This document shows, one piece after another, positions 43,256 to 51,319 of a stretch of 64,000 nucleotides of DNA (position 1 is its first letter; the number at the start of each line of letters is the position of its first letter). Below the pieces are notes generated by a model, which made no database searches, was not told where the DNA came from, and worked only from the letters and a program-made list of their open reading frames with translations. A program made the position numbers and the translations under genes. Source of the DNA: Acidobacteriota bacterium (GTDB taxonomy: Bacteria > Acidobacteriota > Vicinamibacteria > Vicinamibacterales > UBA2999). The stretch spans positions 186,001-250,000 of the forward strand of contig JAUYQQ010000015.1 of assembly GCA_030697165.1 (NCBI GenBank), given 5' to 3'.

Positions 43256-43261
43256 TAACAT
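43256..43261 (+). promoter_or_regulatory. Putative -10 box TAACAT, near-leaderless start
   Basis: TAACAT ends 8 nt before the ATG at 43270; no ribosome site. It lies in the divergent region shared with the metzincin gene. Confidence 0.4.
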
Positions 43262-43269
43262 CTGGAACC

Positions 43270-44694
43270 ATGAGATTCGCACCCGTGGCGCTGGCGCTGA
43301 TGGCGACGGCGGCCACGACCTACGACATCACCGCGCAGCGGCCGGAACTCGCGCCGGCCGTCAGGGCGTACATCACGACCGACGCCCCGGTCATTGTGCT
43401 GACGCACGCCCGCGTGATCGACGGCACCGGCGCGGCGCCGCGCGAGGACCAGACCGTGGTCCTTCGCGATGGCAACATCGCCGCGATGGGCGACTTCGGT
43501 CGCGTGGCGATACCTGACGGCGCGACCACCATCGACCTCACCGGTAAGAGCGTGATTCCGGGGCTGGTGATGGTGCACGAGCACCTCTACTACCCGAACG
43601 GTCCTGGCGTGTACGGCCAGTTGGGCGAGAGCTTCTCGCGGCTCTATTTGTCTGGCGGCGTGACCACCATGCGCACCGGCGGCAACGTCAACGGCTTCAT
43701 GGACCTGAACATGGCGAAGCTGATCGAGAGCGGCCAGAAGCCAGGGCCGGCCATCGACGCAACCGCGCCGTACCTGAACGGGCCCAACTCGTTTATCCAG
43801 ATGCGCACGCTCAAGGGACCGGAAGACGCGCGCCGGCAGGTCCAGTACTGGTCAGACGAGGGCGCCACGTCGCTCAAGCTCTACATGCAGATCACGCGCG
43901 GCGAGCTGGCCGCCGCGGTTAACGAGGCCCACCGCCGCGGCATCAAGGTCACCGGCCACCTGTGCTCGGTGACCTATGCCGAAGCCGCGGCACTCGGCAT
44001 CGACAACCTCGAGCACGGGTTCTTCGCGGCCACAGATTTCGTCACGGACAAGAAACCGGACACCTGCCCCGGTCAGGGCGTCGGGCAGAAGTCCATCGCT
44101 GCCCTTGATGAGAACGGCGCGCCGTTCAAGGCGCTGGTCAAGACCCTGATCGACCACAACGTCGCGGTGACCTCGACGCTGACGGTCTTCGAGACGTTTA
44201 CGCCGGGCCGGCCCAAGCCGCCCGGCCTCGAGGTGCTGACGCCGCAACTGCGCGAGCAGTTCGAACAGAACTACGCGCGCACCGCCCAGAACAGGGAATC
44301 GATCTACACGACGCTGTTTCCCAAGGGCATGGCGCTCGAACGCGCCTTCGCCAGGGCGGGCGGCCTGCTGATTGCCGGCACCGATCCCACCGGTGGCGGC
44401 GGCGTGATCCCCGGCTTTGCCAATCAGCGCCAGGTCGAGTTGTTCGTGGACGCCGGCTTCACGCCACTCGAGGCGATCTCGATCTCGACCCTGAACGGCG
44501 CACGCTACCTGGGGCGCGACGCCCGCGTGGGCAGCCTGGCAGTCGGCAAGCAGGCCGACCTCGTCGTGATTGACGGCAACCCTGCCGCAACGATCGCCGA
44601 CATCCGCAAGGTCGAGACGGTCTTCAAGCAAGGCATTGGCTACGACCCGGCGAAGCTGATCGCCTCGGTGACTGGCAAGGCGGGCCTGTGGTGA
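43270..44694 (+). CDS. Exported amidohydrolase (prolidase/imidazolonepropionase-like)
   Basis: A 474-residue amidohydrolase-superfamily protein. A weak signal peptide (FAPVALALMATAATTYDITA), then the beta-sandwich with VIVLTHARVIDGTGA, the metal motif HEH in GLVMVHEHLYY (HxH with Glu between), a metal-binding GHLCS with NLEHGFF, and GTDPTGGGG for the last Asp. The carboxylated Lys position falls in SLKLYMQITRGE. It probably hydrolyses a cyclic amide or dipeptide in the periplasm. Its stop overlaps the next gene's GTG start. Confidence 0.85.
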   Translation: MRFAPVALALMATAATTYDITAQRPELAPAVRAYITTDAPVIVLTHARVIDGTGAAPREDQTVVLRDGNIAAMGDFGRVAIPDGATTIDLTGKSVIPGLVMVHEHLYYPNGPGVYGQLGESFSRLYLSGGVTTMRTGGNVNGFMDLNMAKLIESGQKPGPAIDATAPYLNGPNSFIQMRTLKGPEDARRQVQYWSDEGATSLKLYMQITRGELAAAVNEAHRRGIKVTGHLCSVTYAEAAALGIDNLEHGFFAATDFVTDKKPDTCPGQGVGQKSIAALDENGAPFKALVKTLIDHNVAVTSTLTVFETFTPGRPKPPGLEVLTPQLREQFEQNYARTAQNRESIYTTLFPKGMALERAFARAGGLLIAGTDPTGGGGVIPGFANQRQVELFVDAGFTPLEAISISTLNGARYLGRDARVGSLAVGKQADLVVIDGNPAATIADIRKVETVFKQGIGYDPAKLIASVTGKAGLW

Positions 44695-45587
44695 GGCGGC
44701 AACCCGCCGTCTCGTCTCCCGTCATTGCCAAGGGGGTCGTTTTCCTGCGTGCGTCTCTGTCGAACTGGCGAAGTGGCGATGCCATCCGTGCGCTGCTCGA
44801 AGCCGGCGCGCGTGGCTACGACGTGGGCGATTCGTTGGACGAGACGCTCAACTTCCTGAAGAAGCCGGCGACGTGGGATCAGGACAAGACGCCAAGCGGC
44901 TTCGCCGACCAGCGCCTCGCGCGGGTGCAGTTGGCCAGCGCCCTGGCGGTCGCCGAGCGGCACGGCAAGGCCGCCAGCACCGACCTGGAAGCCGCCGCGA
45001 AGCTGCTGGTCGCCGAGCAGGCCGCCAACGGATCCTGGGAGCTCGACCAATCCCAGGGCCTCGGCTCCCCCGCGACCTACGGCACGATTCTCGCGACCTG
45101 GTCGGCGCGCACGTCGCTGATTGCGTCCGGCATGCTGCCTGACCACTTCACGATCGTCCAGGCCGACCGCTGGCTGCGGGGGATGACGGTCGAGACCGTA
45201 TTCGAAGCATCGTCCTTGCTGCTCGCGCTCGATCTCACCGGCGACGTCATGGCCGATGGCCTGCGCCGCTCGGCGCTCAGCCTCGTGCGCACCGGCCAGG
45301 CGGCGAACGGCGGCTGGGGGCCCGACGCCACCGCGCCGCCTCAGGTGTTCGACACCGCCCTGGCAGTGCTGGCCCTCAGTGCGCTCAACGTGGAGCCGCG
45401 AATCGCGCGGTCGACGTACCGGCCAGAGGAGTTGCTGGAGGCGATCGCCAAGGGCAAGGCGTTCATCGAGTCGCAACAGCAGGACGACGGCAGCTGGCCC
45501 GAGACCACCCGGCCCGCAGGCCAGATCAGCTACGCCCAGCGCATCTCAACTACCGGCTGGGCACTGCTCGCGCTGCTGGCCAAATAA
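44688..45587 (+). CDS. Squalene-cyclase-fold (prenyltransferase-repeat) protein
   Basis: A 299-residue alpha/alpha-barrel protein with QW-type repeats: QAANGSWELDQ, QAANGGWGPDA and QQDDGSWPETTRP followed by ISTTGWALLALLAK. This is the fold of terpene cyclases, but the DxDD catalytic motif of class II cyclases is not seen and the protein is about half the usual size, so a binding role is more likely than cyclisation. There is no signal peptide. The two possible GTG starts (44688, 44691) overlap the amidohydrolase stop, implying coupling. The gene ends inside the left border of a structured repeat. Confidence 0.7.
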   Translation: MVRRQPAVSSPVIAKGVVFLRASLSNWRSGDAIRALLEAGARGYDVGDSLDETLNFLKKPATWDQDKTPSGFADQRLARVQLASALAVAERHGKAASTDLEAAAKLLVAEQAANGSWELDQSQGLGSPATYGTILATWSARTSLIASGMLPDHFTIVQADRWLRGMTVETVFEASSLLLALDLTGDVMADGLRRSALSLVRTGQAANGGWGPDATAPPQVFDTALAVLALSALNVEPRIARSTYRPEELLEAIAKGKAFIESQQQDDGSWPETTRPAGQISYAQRISTTGWALLALLAK

Positions 45588-45811
45588 CACAGCCACCGAT
45601 TAGACACCGATTAATCACCGATTCTGATCAGTTAAGGACCCGCGACGCCGGGCACGCCCGGCGTCAAGCGAGGATCCAGCAACCCGAGATCGAAAGAGGA
45701 CGAACGACACAACTCTTTCGATCCTCGGGTTGCTGGATCCTCCCGCGGCCGGAGGCCGCTCGCGGGTCCGGCCGGTCGGTGTCTAATCTGTGATCAATCT
45801 GTGGCTGTGTT
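45586..45811. repeat. Cloverleaf-like extragenic repeat, 11-mer-arm family, copy C
   Basis: Outer inverted arms are three 11-mers each (left AATCGGTGNNT-type read backwards; right ATCNGTGNCT-type ending GTGGCTGTGTT). Inside: a closing stem GGACCCGCGA/TCGCGGGTCC (45636-45645 with 45760-45769), a perfect 10-bp hairpin with a 2-nt loop (45644-45665), a 29-bp stem with one bulge and a 14-nt loop (45670-45698 with 45713-45742), and a 6-bp triloop hairpin (45745-45759). The plan and loop lengths match copy A although the stem sequences differ. Confidence 0.9.
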
Positions 45812-45887
45812 CAGTCCGTGGCTCAGCGGGCGCGGATGCTGCGTTGCCGTCGAAGACGGGATAATATCTTTCGATACGGAGGCCCGA

Positions 45888-46313
45888 ATGCGACGGCTAC
45901 TTGTGCTCGCTACCTTCCTCGTGATCCCGTTAGTGACCACGGCTCGGCAAGCGGCGGCGCCGCCCGCCACCTCGTCAGCTCAACCCAAGGCCCAACGAAT
46001 GGCCGCGGACGATGTCATGACCCTCGTGGAGAAGGGACAGGTGTTTTTCCTCGATGTGCGTGAGCCGAAAGAGCTGGAGGAGTTCGGCACGTTCGAGGGT
46101 TACGTCAACATCCCGCTCGGCCAGCTCGAGAAGCGGCTCGCTGAGGTGCCCAAAGACAAGGCCATCATCACCGCTTGAAACGGCGGTGGCCGGGCGGCCC
46201 GTGCGGCCGCCTTACTCGAATCCAAGGGATACAACGTCATGGCGTTCTGCGGCCTTGGCGACTACAAGGGCAAGAAGCCGAAGGTCTTCCCGAAGGTGAA
46301 GCCAGGCGCCTAA
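45888..46313 (+). CDS. Exported rhodanese-like sulfurtransferase with in-frame TGA at the catalytic Cys position (candidate selenoprotein)
   Basis: Read through the TGA, the gene gives 141 residues: a signal peptide (LLVLATFLVIPLVTTARQA), then a single rhodanese domain with FFLDVREPKELEEFG and GYVNIPLGQLEKRL. The active-site loop reads IITA-(TGA)-NGGGRAARAAALL. Rhodaneses have CxxGxR here; the TGA (46176-46178) takes exactly the Cys position (residue 97), with G100 and R102 in place, and translation continues 44 more codons (YNVMAFCGLGDYKGKK) to TAA at 46311. Another Cys is at 121. A hairpin suitable as a bacterial SECIS element follows the TGA. Start ATG 45888 has GGAGG 6 nt upstream and an ATAATA box before that. 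The alternatives are a point mutation (pseudogene) or a sequencing error. Confidence 0.78.
46179..46213 (+). promoter_or_regulatory. Candidate bacterial SECIS hairpin
   Basis: Directly after the in-frame TGA: a lower stem GGC/GCC and an upper stem GGCCG/CGGCC (46188-46192 with 46204-46208) enclosing an 11-nt loop that starts with GG, about 17 nt from the T of TGA. Known bacterial SECIS elements are hairpins 16-37 nt after UGA with a G near the start of the loop, so size and place fit. GC-rich coding DNA folds easily, so this alone is weak. Confidence 0.45.
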
Positions 46314-46340
46314 CGTCCGGGCGCGGGTGACGCACCGTGG

Positions 46341-46649
46341 TCACGAGAAATAGACGGCCGCGACGGCGCCCGTCGTGCCCCCGATCACGTAGGCGAGCTG
46401 TTCGATACGGGTATGCGCCTGGGCGATCCCCCGCGTGATGTGCCAGCTGGTGAACGCGATGAGCACGTTCACGATGACCACGCCCGCGAAATTCCGATCG
46501 GTGACGTAACGGATCGCAAGGGCGATCAAGCCGTACTGCACGAACACAGTCGCGGCGAGCCGGATCGGCCCCTGCTCCAGGCGGCCGGCCGGAGCGGGGA
46601 CGGAGGAGACTGCCCCTTCTGTCGAAGGGCTGGTGTCGCTGGCGGACAT
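46341..46649 (-). CDS. Small membrane protein, unknown family
   Basis: A 102-residue protein with a Pro/Ser-rich cytoplasmic start and three hydrophobic segments: LAATVFVQYGLIALAIRYV, FAGVVIVNVLIAFTSWHI and AYVIGGTTGAVAAVYF. No family recognised. It starts 4 nt after the stop of the flavin-binding stress protein gene and would be co-transcribed with it. It is convergent with the rhodanese gene. Confidence 0.7.
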   Translation of the reverse strand: MSASDTSPSTEGAVSSVPAPAGRLEQGPIRLAATVFVQYGLIALAIRYVTDRNFAGVVIVNVLIAFTSWHITRGIAQAHTRIEQLAYVIGGTTGAVAAVYFS

Positions 46650-46653
46650 GACA

Positions 46654-47178
46654 CTAAGTCTCGGTGGGGCGCCGTGGCTCGGTCAGCTCGTGCATGGTTC
46701 CCAGCTCAGGCGGCGTGTTGGTGAGCCAGCCCTTGGCCAACTCGTACAGCACGAACGGCTTGGGCTTGTTCACTTCCAGAAATTCCACGGCATGAGCGGT
46801 GACGCCGATCAGGACCATTCGTGGGTCGTCCGGAGTGCCGTGACGCGAGTCGCCGTCATCACCGAACCACATTTTCCAATCTTCGGCATAGAGCTCTCGA
46901 ATCTTGGCGCGATCCCGGGAGATCACGGCAATTCCCGACACCGAGATCCACTCCATGCTGCCGTCGCGAAAGTACGCCAGGTTGACATGTGCATCGTCGT
47001 CAATCTCGCGCAACTTGTCGGCGCCCTCGGTGGTAACGAACCAGAGATCCGCACCAGCGGCACGCTTCTGGTTGGCCATGGCCCGTGAGCGCAGGTGGCC
47101 ATCTGCCCGACGCGTCGTCAGCATCGCGATCCCGATGTCATCGGCGAGTTCGTAGAAACGGTCGAGTTCGGTGGTCAT
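46654..47178 (-). CDS. Pyridoxamine-5'-phosphate-oxidase-like (general stress) flavin-binding protein
   Basis: A 174-residue split-barrel flavoprotein of the general stress protein 26 type. MTTELDRFYELADDIGIAML and TTRRADGHLRSRAM form the first strands; ADLWFVTTEGADKLREI, VNLAYF and EWISVSGIAVI follow as in FMN-binding relatives; the helix DWKMWFGDDG is characteristic. It likely binds FMN or a deazaflavin and acts in redox stress; the substrate is unknown. The ATG at 47178 is chosen for its GGAGCAG site rather than the longer frame to 47238. Confidence 0.88.
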   Translation of the reverse strand: MTTELDRFYELADDIGIAMLTTRRADGHLRSRAMANQKRAAGADLWFVTTEGADKLREIDDDAHVNLAYFRDGSMEWISVSGIAVISRDRAKIRELYAEDWKMWFGDDGDSRHGTPDDPRMVLIGVTAHAVEFLEVNKPKPFVLYELAKGWLTNTPPELGTMHELTEPRRPTET

Positions 47179-47340
47179 CACAGCTGCTCCTAGCGTCCGA
47201 AGCGGGTCTGCGCTCCCCTTTCTGGGCAGCGCAGCCACTCTCGATTGGACGCGAGGAACGAGGCTGCAAGATGCCCGCCATGCCGGGGGTGTGCTGGCTT
47301 CGGCTATTGGCTCACCCCAGGTGAGGGATGGCCGGCGACG

Positions 47341-48648
47341 CTAGTGTTTCCGCAGAGCCTTGATACCCCGCGCCACGAGCACATCGGCAACGGCATCGGG
47401 AGCAACGACGCGCTCGATCAGGGCGGTCGCCTCGGCGTGATCACCGGACGCCGTCACGATTGCCGCTGCGTGATACAGCAGCCGTGGATCACGGGTGCCG
47501 AGGCGCAGCGCTTCGTCTGAAGCTCGACGGGCTTCCGCTATTCGGCCGGCTCCGAAATACGCCCACGCCAGGGTATCGAGCGTCATCACGTCGCGCCGGG
47601 TCGCCGCCGCTTCTTCGGCCAGGGCCACCGCTTCGGGCAAGTTGCGGCCGCGCTCGGCCAGGAACCGCGCCAGGCGCTCCGGTTGGCGGGCCCCCTCGGT
47701 CCAGCCCGAACGCTCGAGTTGCTCGGCCATCGCATAGTACTGAGCCGCCGTCGCCTGGTCCCCGAGTTCAGCCGACAGGTCACCGATAATCGCGGCGGTG
47801 TCGGCGGTAGGCCCCTGCGCGAGCTGCGCCTGGAACACCAGCCGCGCGCCCTTTAAGTCACCCTCGACGATCTTGATCTTGGCGAGACCAGCGTGCGCGA
47901 GGGGGTGCTTCGGAAAGGTCGCCGCGGCGCGTTCGAATTCGCGCTTCGCGTCGCCCAGGCGACCTTTGAGCAGCCACAGCTCGCCCACCTGCGCGTAGTG
48001 CCAGGTCTGGGCCTCGCTGTCGTTCGGGGAGGTGCCGTCGGCGGCGCGCTGCATGTATTCCAGCGCGCCATCCAAGTCCCCCTGCAGTTCGAGCGCATAG
48101 GCCACGCGCGCGTAGGCCGGCGGACCGGGCTGCAACCGGCCCATGGTGTCAAAGGCCGCAAACGCCCGCGGGTAGTCGCCAAGTTCGAGATAGCCGTCAC
48201 CTTGGGCACCGTAGTTCCACGCGTCGCGGGGATCCATCGCCTGCACCTTGTTCGCCTGCGCGATTGCGGCGCCATAGCGATGCTGCGAGAGCAGCACCGC
48301 CGCCAGCATCCGCTGCCCCTCGTAGTGGTCGGGCTGCGCGGCAAGGAACGTTCGTAAGCGGGTCTCAGCTTCGTCGACCGCGCGGGCGTCGTTATTCACG
48401 CGCTGAAGCCGGAGCAGCGCGTCCGCGAGCCGAATCACCGCTGCGCCATCGTCCGGATGAGCCTGCAGCCGCGCGGTCATGGCGGAGACCGTCTCGGCCA
48501 ACTGGGCGCGCGACGTCCCGACGCTGGGCAGCGTGGCCGCCGCCACGGCGACGGGAGCGGCCGAGGTCTGACGCGCGTCACGCACCGTGGCCACCACCAC
48601 GAAGGTGATGGCCACGATGGCGGCGGAGGGAACCAGCCAGCGATTCAC
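47341..48648 (-). CDS. Membrane-anchored TPR protein
   Basis: A 435-residue protein with one N-terminal membrane anchor (WLVPSAAIVAITFVVVATV) and about eight to ten tetratricopeptide repeats facing the periplasm (for example ALLRLQRVNNDARAVDEAE, AAVLLSQHRYGAAIAQANK, DGYLELGDYPRAFAAFDTM, AGLAKIKIVEGDLKGARLVF). The repeats serve protein-protein binding. It lies 8 nt after the DUF4331 gene in the same direction and is almost certainly its partner. Together they are divergent from the ECF sigma gene. Confidence 0.88.
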   Translation of the reverse strand: MNRWLVPSAAIVAITFVVVATVRDARQTSAAPVAVAAATLPSVGTSRAQLAETVSAMTARLQAHPDDGAAVIRLADALLRLQRVNNDARAVDEAETRLRTFLAAQPDHYEGQRMLAAVLLSQHRYGAAIAQANKVQAMDPRDAWNYGAQGDGYLELGDYPRAFAAFDTMGRLQPGPPAYARVAYALELQGDLDGALEYMQRAADGTSPNDSEAQTWHYAQVGELWLLKGRLGDAKREFERAAATFPKHPLAHAGLAKIKIVEGDLKGARLVFQAQLAQGPTADTAAIIGDLSAELGDQATAAQYYAMAEQLERSGWTEGARQPERLARFLAERGRNLPEAVALAEEAAATRRDVMTLDTLAWAYFGAGRIAEARRASDEALRLGTRDPRLLYHAAAIVTASGDHAEATALIERVVAPDAVADVLVARGIKALRKH

Positions 48649-48656
48649 GATTCTAC

Positions 48657-50009
48657 TTACCGGTTGCCGGCGTGAGGAATGCCGAGGTACGGGAACGACG
48701 ACAGGAACGGCACGTCGTTGCTGTTGACGCCGTCGCCAAGCGCGTTATTCGGCGAGCGGCTGAAAGCCGGCGTCAGCGGGGTCGCACCCGCGGCCGCCTG
48801 GAGCACGATGTCGAGCACGTCGTCGCCGGGACGACGGCCGTTCGGGAAGCCGGCCACGTCGCCACCGAGCACACCGAGCCGGCTGAAAGACGATGCGGTG
48901 GCGGGCGGAATCATCATGTTCAGGCGCAGCATCTCGGCGGGCCGCACGTTGGCGGGCTGGTTAAGGCCGGCGATGCCCGTCAGGAAGATCGTCACCAAAT
49001 CGTTGCGCGGAGCCGGTGGCGAATCGACATTGAAGATCAGCTTCAGCAGTTTCGGCACTTCCGGGTCGGTCACCCGATCAAGGGCGACCGCGTCGCTGGT
49101 CGGCTCGATGGCGTTGAAGGCGTCCTTGCGAGCGAGGTCGATCACGGCCTCGTTCACCAGCGGATTGCCCAGGCGCGAGACCTGGACCAGCGCGCCGCTG
49201 TGGGTCTGGCCGCCCGGGGTCAGGGTGCGGGTCGCGAAGCGGCTGGCCGTGGACCACACGCCGATGATGGCGTTGGGATCGGTGGCGCCGGACGGCATCT
49301 GGCCGCTGCGCGCCAGAGCGGACTTCGGCACCTGAAGCGCCAGCGAACTGACGTTAAGCCCGGCGGTGCTGTCCTGGACCACGCCCGAACCGACGCCGAG
49401 CAGGTCGAAGATTCCGAGGTCGACGTAGAAGCCCTCATCGCGCTGACCCGCAAACACGCGCGTGTTGTTGGCCAGTTGCTGAATGCCGCCGCCAATGCCG
49501 CCGTAGTTCGGCGTCGAGCGGGGTCCGATGTTGGGCGGGGGAACCGGGAGGCGCCCCGACAGTTCGGTCACGGTGCCGGTGCGGCGCGGTCCGTCGATGC
49601 GAACCAGCCGGTAGAACTGTCGAACGTTGAGATCGGGATCGTCTAGGCTGGTCACGGCGCCGGTGTTATACAAGAAGGTCGCCGGATTGCGGATTTCGGT
49701 CGTGAAGCGCCACTGGAAGGTGATGTCTTCGACCGCGTCGCCGTTGTTGTCGATGTGGATCTCGTAGACCACGTTCGGGTCGAACGAGTAGAAGTTGGGC
49801 CCACCGTCCGGGTTCTGGAACGGGATGAAGTTGGCGATGAGGGTGACCTTGTCCGGTTCGTCAGACGCCACCCAGGCGTAGACGTCGGTGTTGTCGGCCA
49901 TCGGGTCCTGCGCCGTGAGCGGCGCCTCGCGGTGGCTCGAGGCCCGGCCCGGCATGACAGCCAGGGCGACACCAAAAACTGCAGCAATTCCAAGAACGCG
50001 TGAACGCAT
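48657..50009 (-). CDS. Exported DUF4331 protein
   Basis: A 450-residue exported protein. Signal peptide 1-24, mature start SSHREAPLTAQDPMADNTDVYAW, the hallmark opening of DUF4331. Strand-rich sequence follows (KVTLIANFIPFQNPDGGPNF, YEIHIDNNGDAVEDITFQ), ending with a C-terminal domain containing DVLDIVLQAAAG. Function unknown in general; such proteins often occur near ECF sigma factors and TPR proteins. The ATG at 50009 has AGGAG 8 nt upstream. The intergenic region to the sigma gene (50010-50198) should hold both promoters. Confidence 0.9.
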   Translation of the reverse strand: MRSRVLGIAAVFGVALAVMPGRASSHREAPLTAQDPMADNTDVYAWVASDEPDKVTLIANFIPFQNPDGGPNFYSFDPNVVYEIHIDNNGDAVEDITFQWRFTTEIRNPATFLYNTGAVTSLDDPDLNVRQFYRLVRIDGPRRTGTVTELSGRLPVPPPNIGPRSTPNYGGIGGGIQQLANNTRVFAGQRDEGFYVDLGIFDLLGVGSGVVQDSTAGLNVSSLALQVPKSALARSGQMPSGATDPNAIIGVWSTASRFATRTLTPGGQTHSGALVQVSRLGNPLVNEAVIDLARKDAFNAIEPTSDAVALDRVTDPEVPKLLKLIFNVDSPPAPRNDLVTIFLTGIAGLNQPANVRPAEMLRLNMMIPPATASSFSRLGVLGGDVAGFPNGRRPGDDVLDIVLQAAAGATPLTPAFSRSPNNALGDGVNSNDVPFLSSFPYLGIPHAGNR

Positions 50010-50198
50010 GTAGGGCTCCTCCCAGGTCCGCAGTCGAGCGGATATGGGTATAACGGGCACCGAGCCAGGATGGATTGGAGCGGCCCGGCCAGCTGAGCCA
50101 ATCCAAACGAGCCGCTCAGCCGTTAGTCCTTGTAAGGCCAAAAGCTGGCAGCGCTGTTGGCGGACCGATCTCGCCGATCTGTTAGACTTTCGGTCACC

Positions 50199-50762
50199 GT
50201 GCACGTGACGGAACGGCAATCTTCTGAGGCAAAGGACAGGGAGCTTCTCGAACAGGTCGCCGCAGGCCAAGAGGATGCCGTGGCGGCCTTGTACGACCGG
50301 CATGGCCGCCTGCTGTTCGGCCTGGTGCTGAGAATCGTGAGAGACCGCGCCGAAGCGGAAGAAATCCTACAGGAGGTCTTCTATTCGGTCTGGTCCAAGG
50401 CTCATTCGTATAATCCGGCGCTCGGGGTTCCAGCGGCCTGGCTCGTGCGGCTGGCCCGCAATCGTGCGATCGATCGCGTCCGGACCAACCACGTTCGTGA
50501 GCGGACCCATGAGGCCGCCGCTACGCCCATGGCCCCCGACTCGCCGGAGCAGGCGGCCGTGCGAGGGCAGCAGCAAGCGGGCGTCGTGGGTGCCCTTGGA
50601 CGATTGCCAGACGAGCAGCGTGTGCTGATCGAACAGGCTTACTACTGGGGCTGGACACAATCGGAACTGGCAACCCGATTCGGCCTGCCGCTCGGGACGG
50701 TAAAGACGCGAATCCGATCCGGAATGATCGCACTACGGGAGCACCTGGCGAAGCATGAGTGA
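50199..50762 (+). CDS. ECF-type RNA polymerase sigma factor
   Basis: A 187-residue sigma-70-family protein with region 2 (LYDRHGRLLFGLVLRIVRDR, EAEEILQEVFYSVWSKAHSY) and region 4 (LPDEQRVLIEQAYYWGWTQS, TRFGLPLGTVKTRIRSGM). The region between is short, as in ECF factors. The following cupin gene overlaps it by 8 nt (ATGAGTGA), the usual order sigma then anti-sigma, as in RpoE-ChrR systems that respond to singlet oxygen or organic peroxide. Start GTG 50199 or GTG 50205; no ATG is near. The likely target is the divergent DUF4331-TPR operon (inference). Confidence 0.9.
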   Translation: MHVTERQSSEAKDRELLEQVAAGQEDAVAALYDRHGRLLFGLVLRIVRDRAEAEEILQEVFYSVWSKAHSYNPALGVPAAWLVRLARNRAIDRVRTNHVRERTHEAAATPMAPDSPEQAAVRGQQQAGVVGALGRLPDEQRVLIEQAYYWGWTQSELATRFGLPLGTVKTRIRSGMIALREHLAKHE

Positions 50763-51222
50763 ACATTCGGACGATGACGTCGATTTCGACGATCGGCTGA
50801 CCCTGGCGCTGGCGCGGGAGGCCGACGGCGGTGAACCGGCTCCGGAAGTCCGAGCGCGGCTGATGTCGCGTGTCCGCCAGCACGATGTGCCCCCGGGGTT
50901 CTCGTTTCGCCTGGCCTCTGAGGACGACTGGCTGCCACACCCGGTGCCTGGCATTCGCATGAAGGTGCTGGCCATGGATCGCCGGCGCGGGATCGCCACC
51001 TTGCTGCTGGACGTCGCGCCCGGCACGGTGTTCCCGGCCCATCACCACGGTACGGACGAGGAGTGTTACGTGATCTCCGGCACCCTGATTGCGTGCGGAC
51101 GCACCATCGGTTCCGGTGATTTTCACCATGCTGACGGCGGCAGCGATCATGGCGAATTGCGCACCGACACCGGCTGTTGCGTCCTGTTGGTGACCGAGCC
51201 CGAAGATTACATGCCCGGCTAG
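50755..51222 (+). CDS. ChrR-like cupin protein, probable anti-sigma or sensor
   Basis: A 155-residue protein: a helical N-terminus (about 10-45) that could hold the sigma factor, then a cupin domain with PGTVFPAHHHGTDEECYVIS (H96-H98, E102-E103) and GDFHHADGGSDH (H124, H125), suitable for a metal site. In classical ChrR the N-terminal domain binds zinc through HxxxCxxC; that motif is missing here, so if it is an anti-sigma factor it works without it. The overlap with the sigma gene supports a functional pair. Confidence 0.8.
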   Translation: MSEHSDDDVDFDDRLTLALAREADGGEPAPEVRARLMSRVRQHDVPPGFSFRLASEDDWLPHPVPGIRMKVLAMDRRRGIATLLLDVAPGTVFPAHHHGTDEECYVISGTLIACGRTIGSGDFHHADGGSDHGELRTDTGCCVLLVTEPEDYMPG

Positions 51223-51319
51223 GGAGTGGATACCGTTGCCGTTCGCCTACGACACGGTACAGGCGCTCGCCCCCGCCTCTGCTATGATGCCCCCGCTCAC
51301 ACCACTGCGAGGGCGGCCG

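Noticed and set aside
44688-45587. Squalene-hopene cyclase call
   Set aside because: Half the usual length and no DxDD motif.
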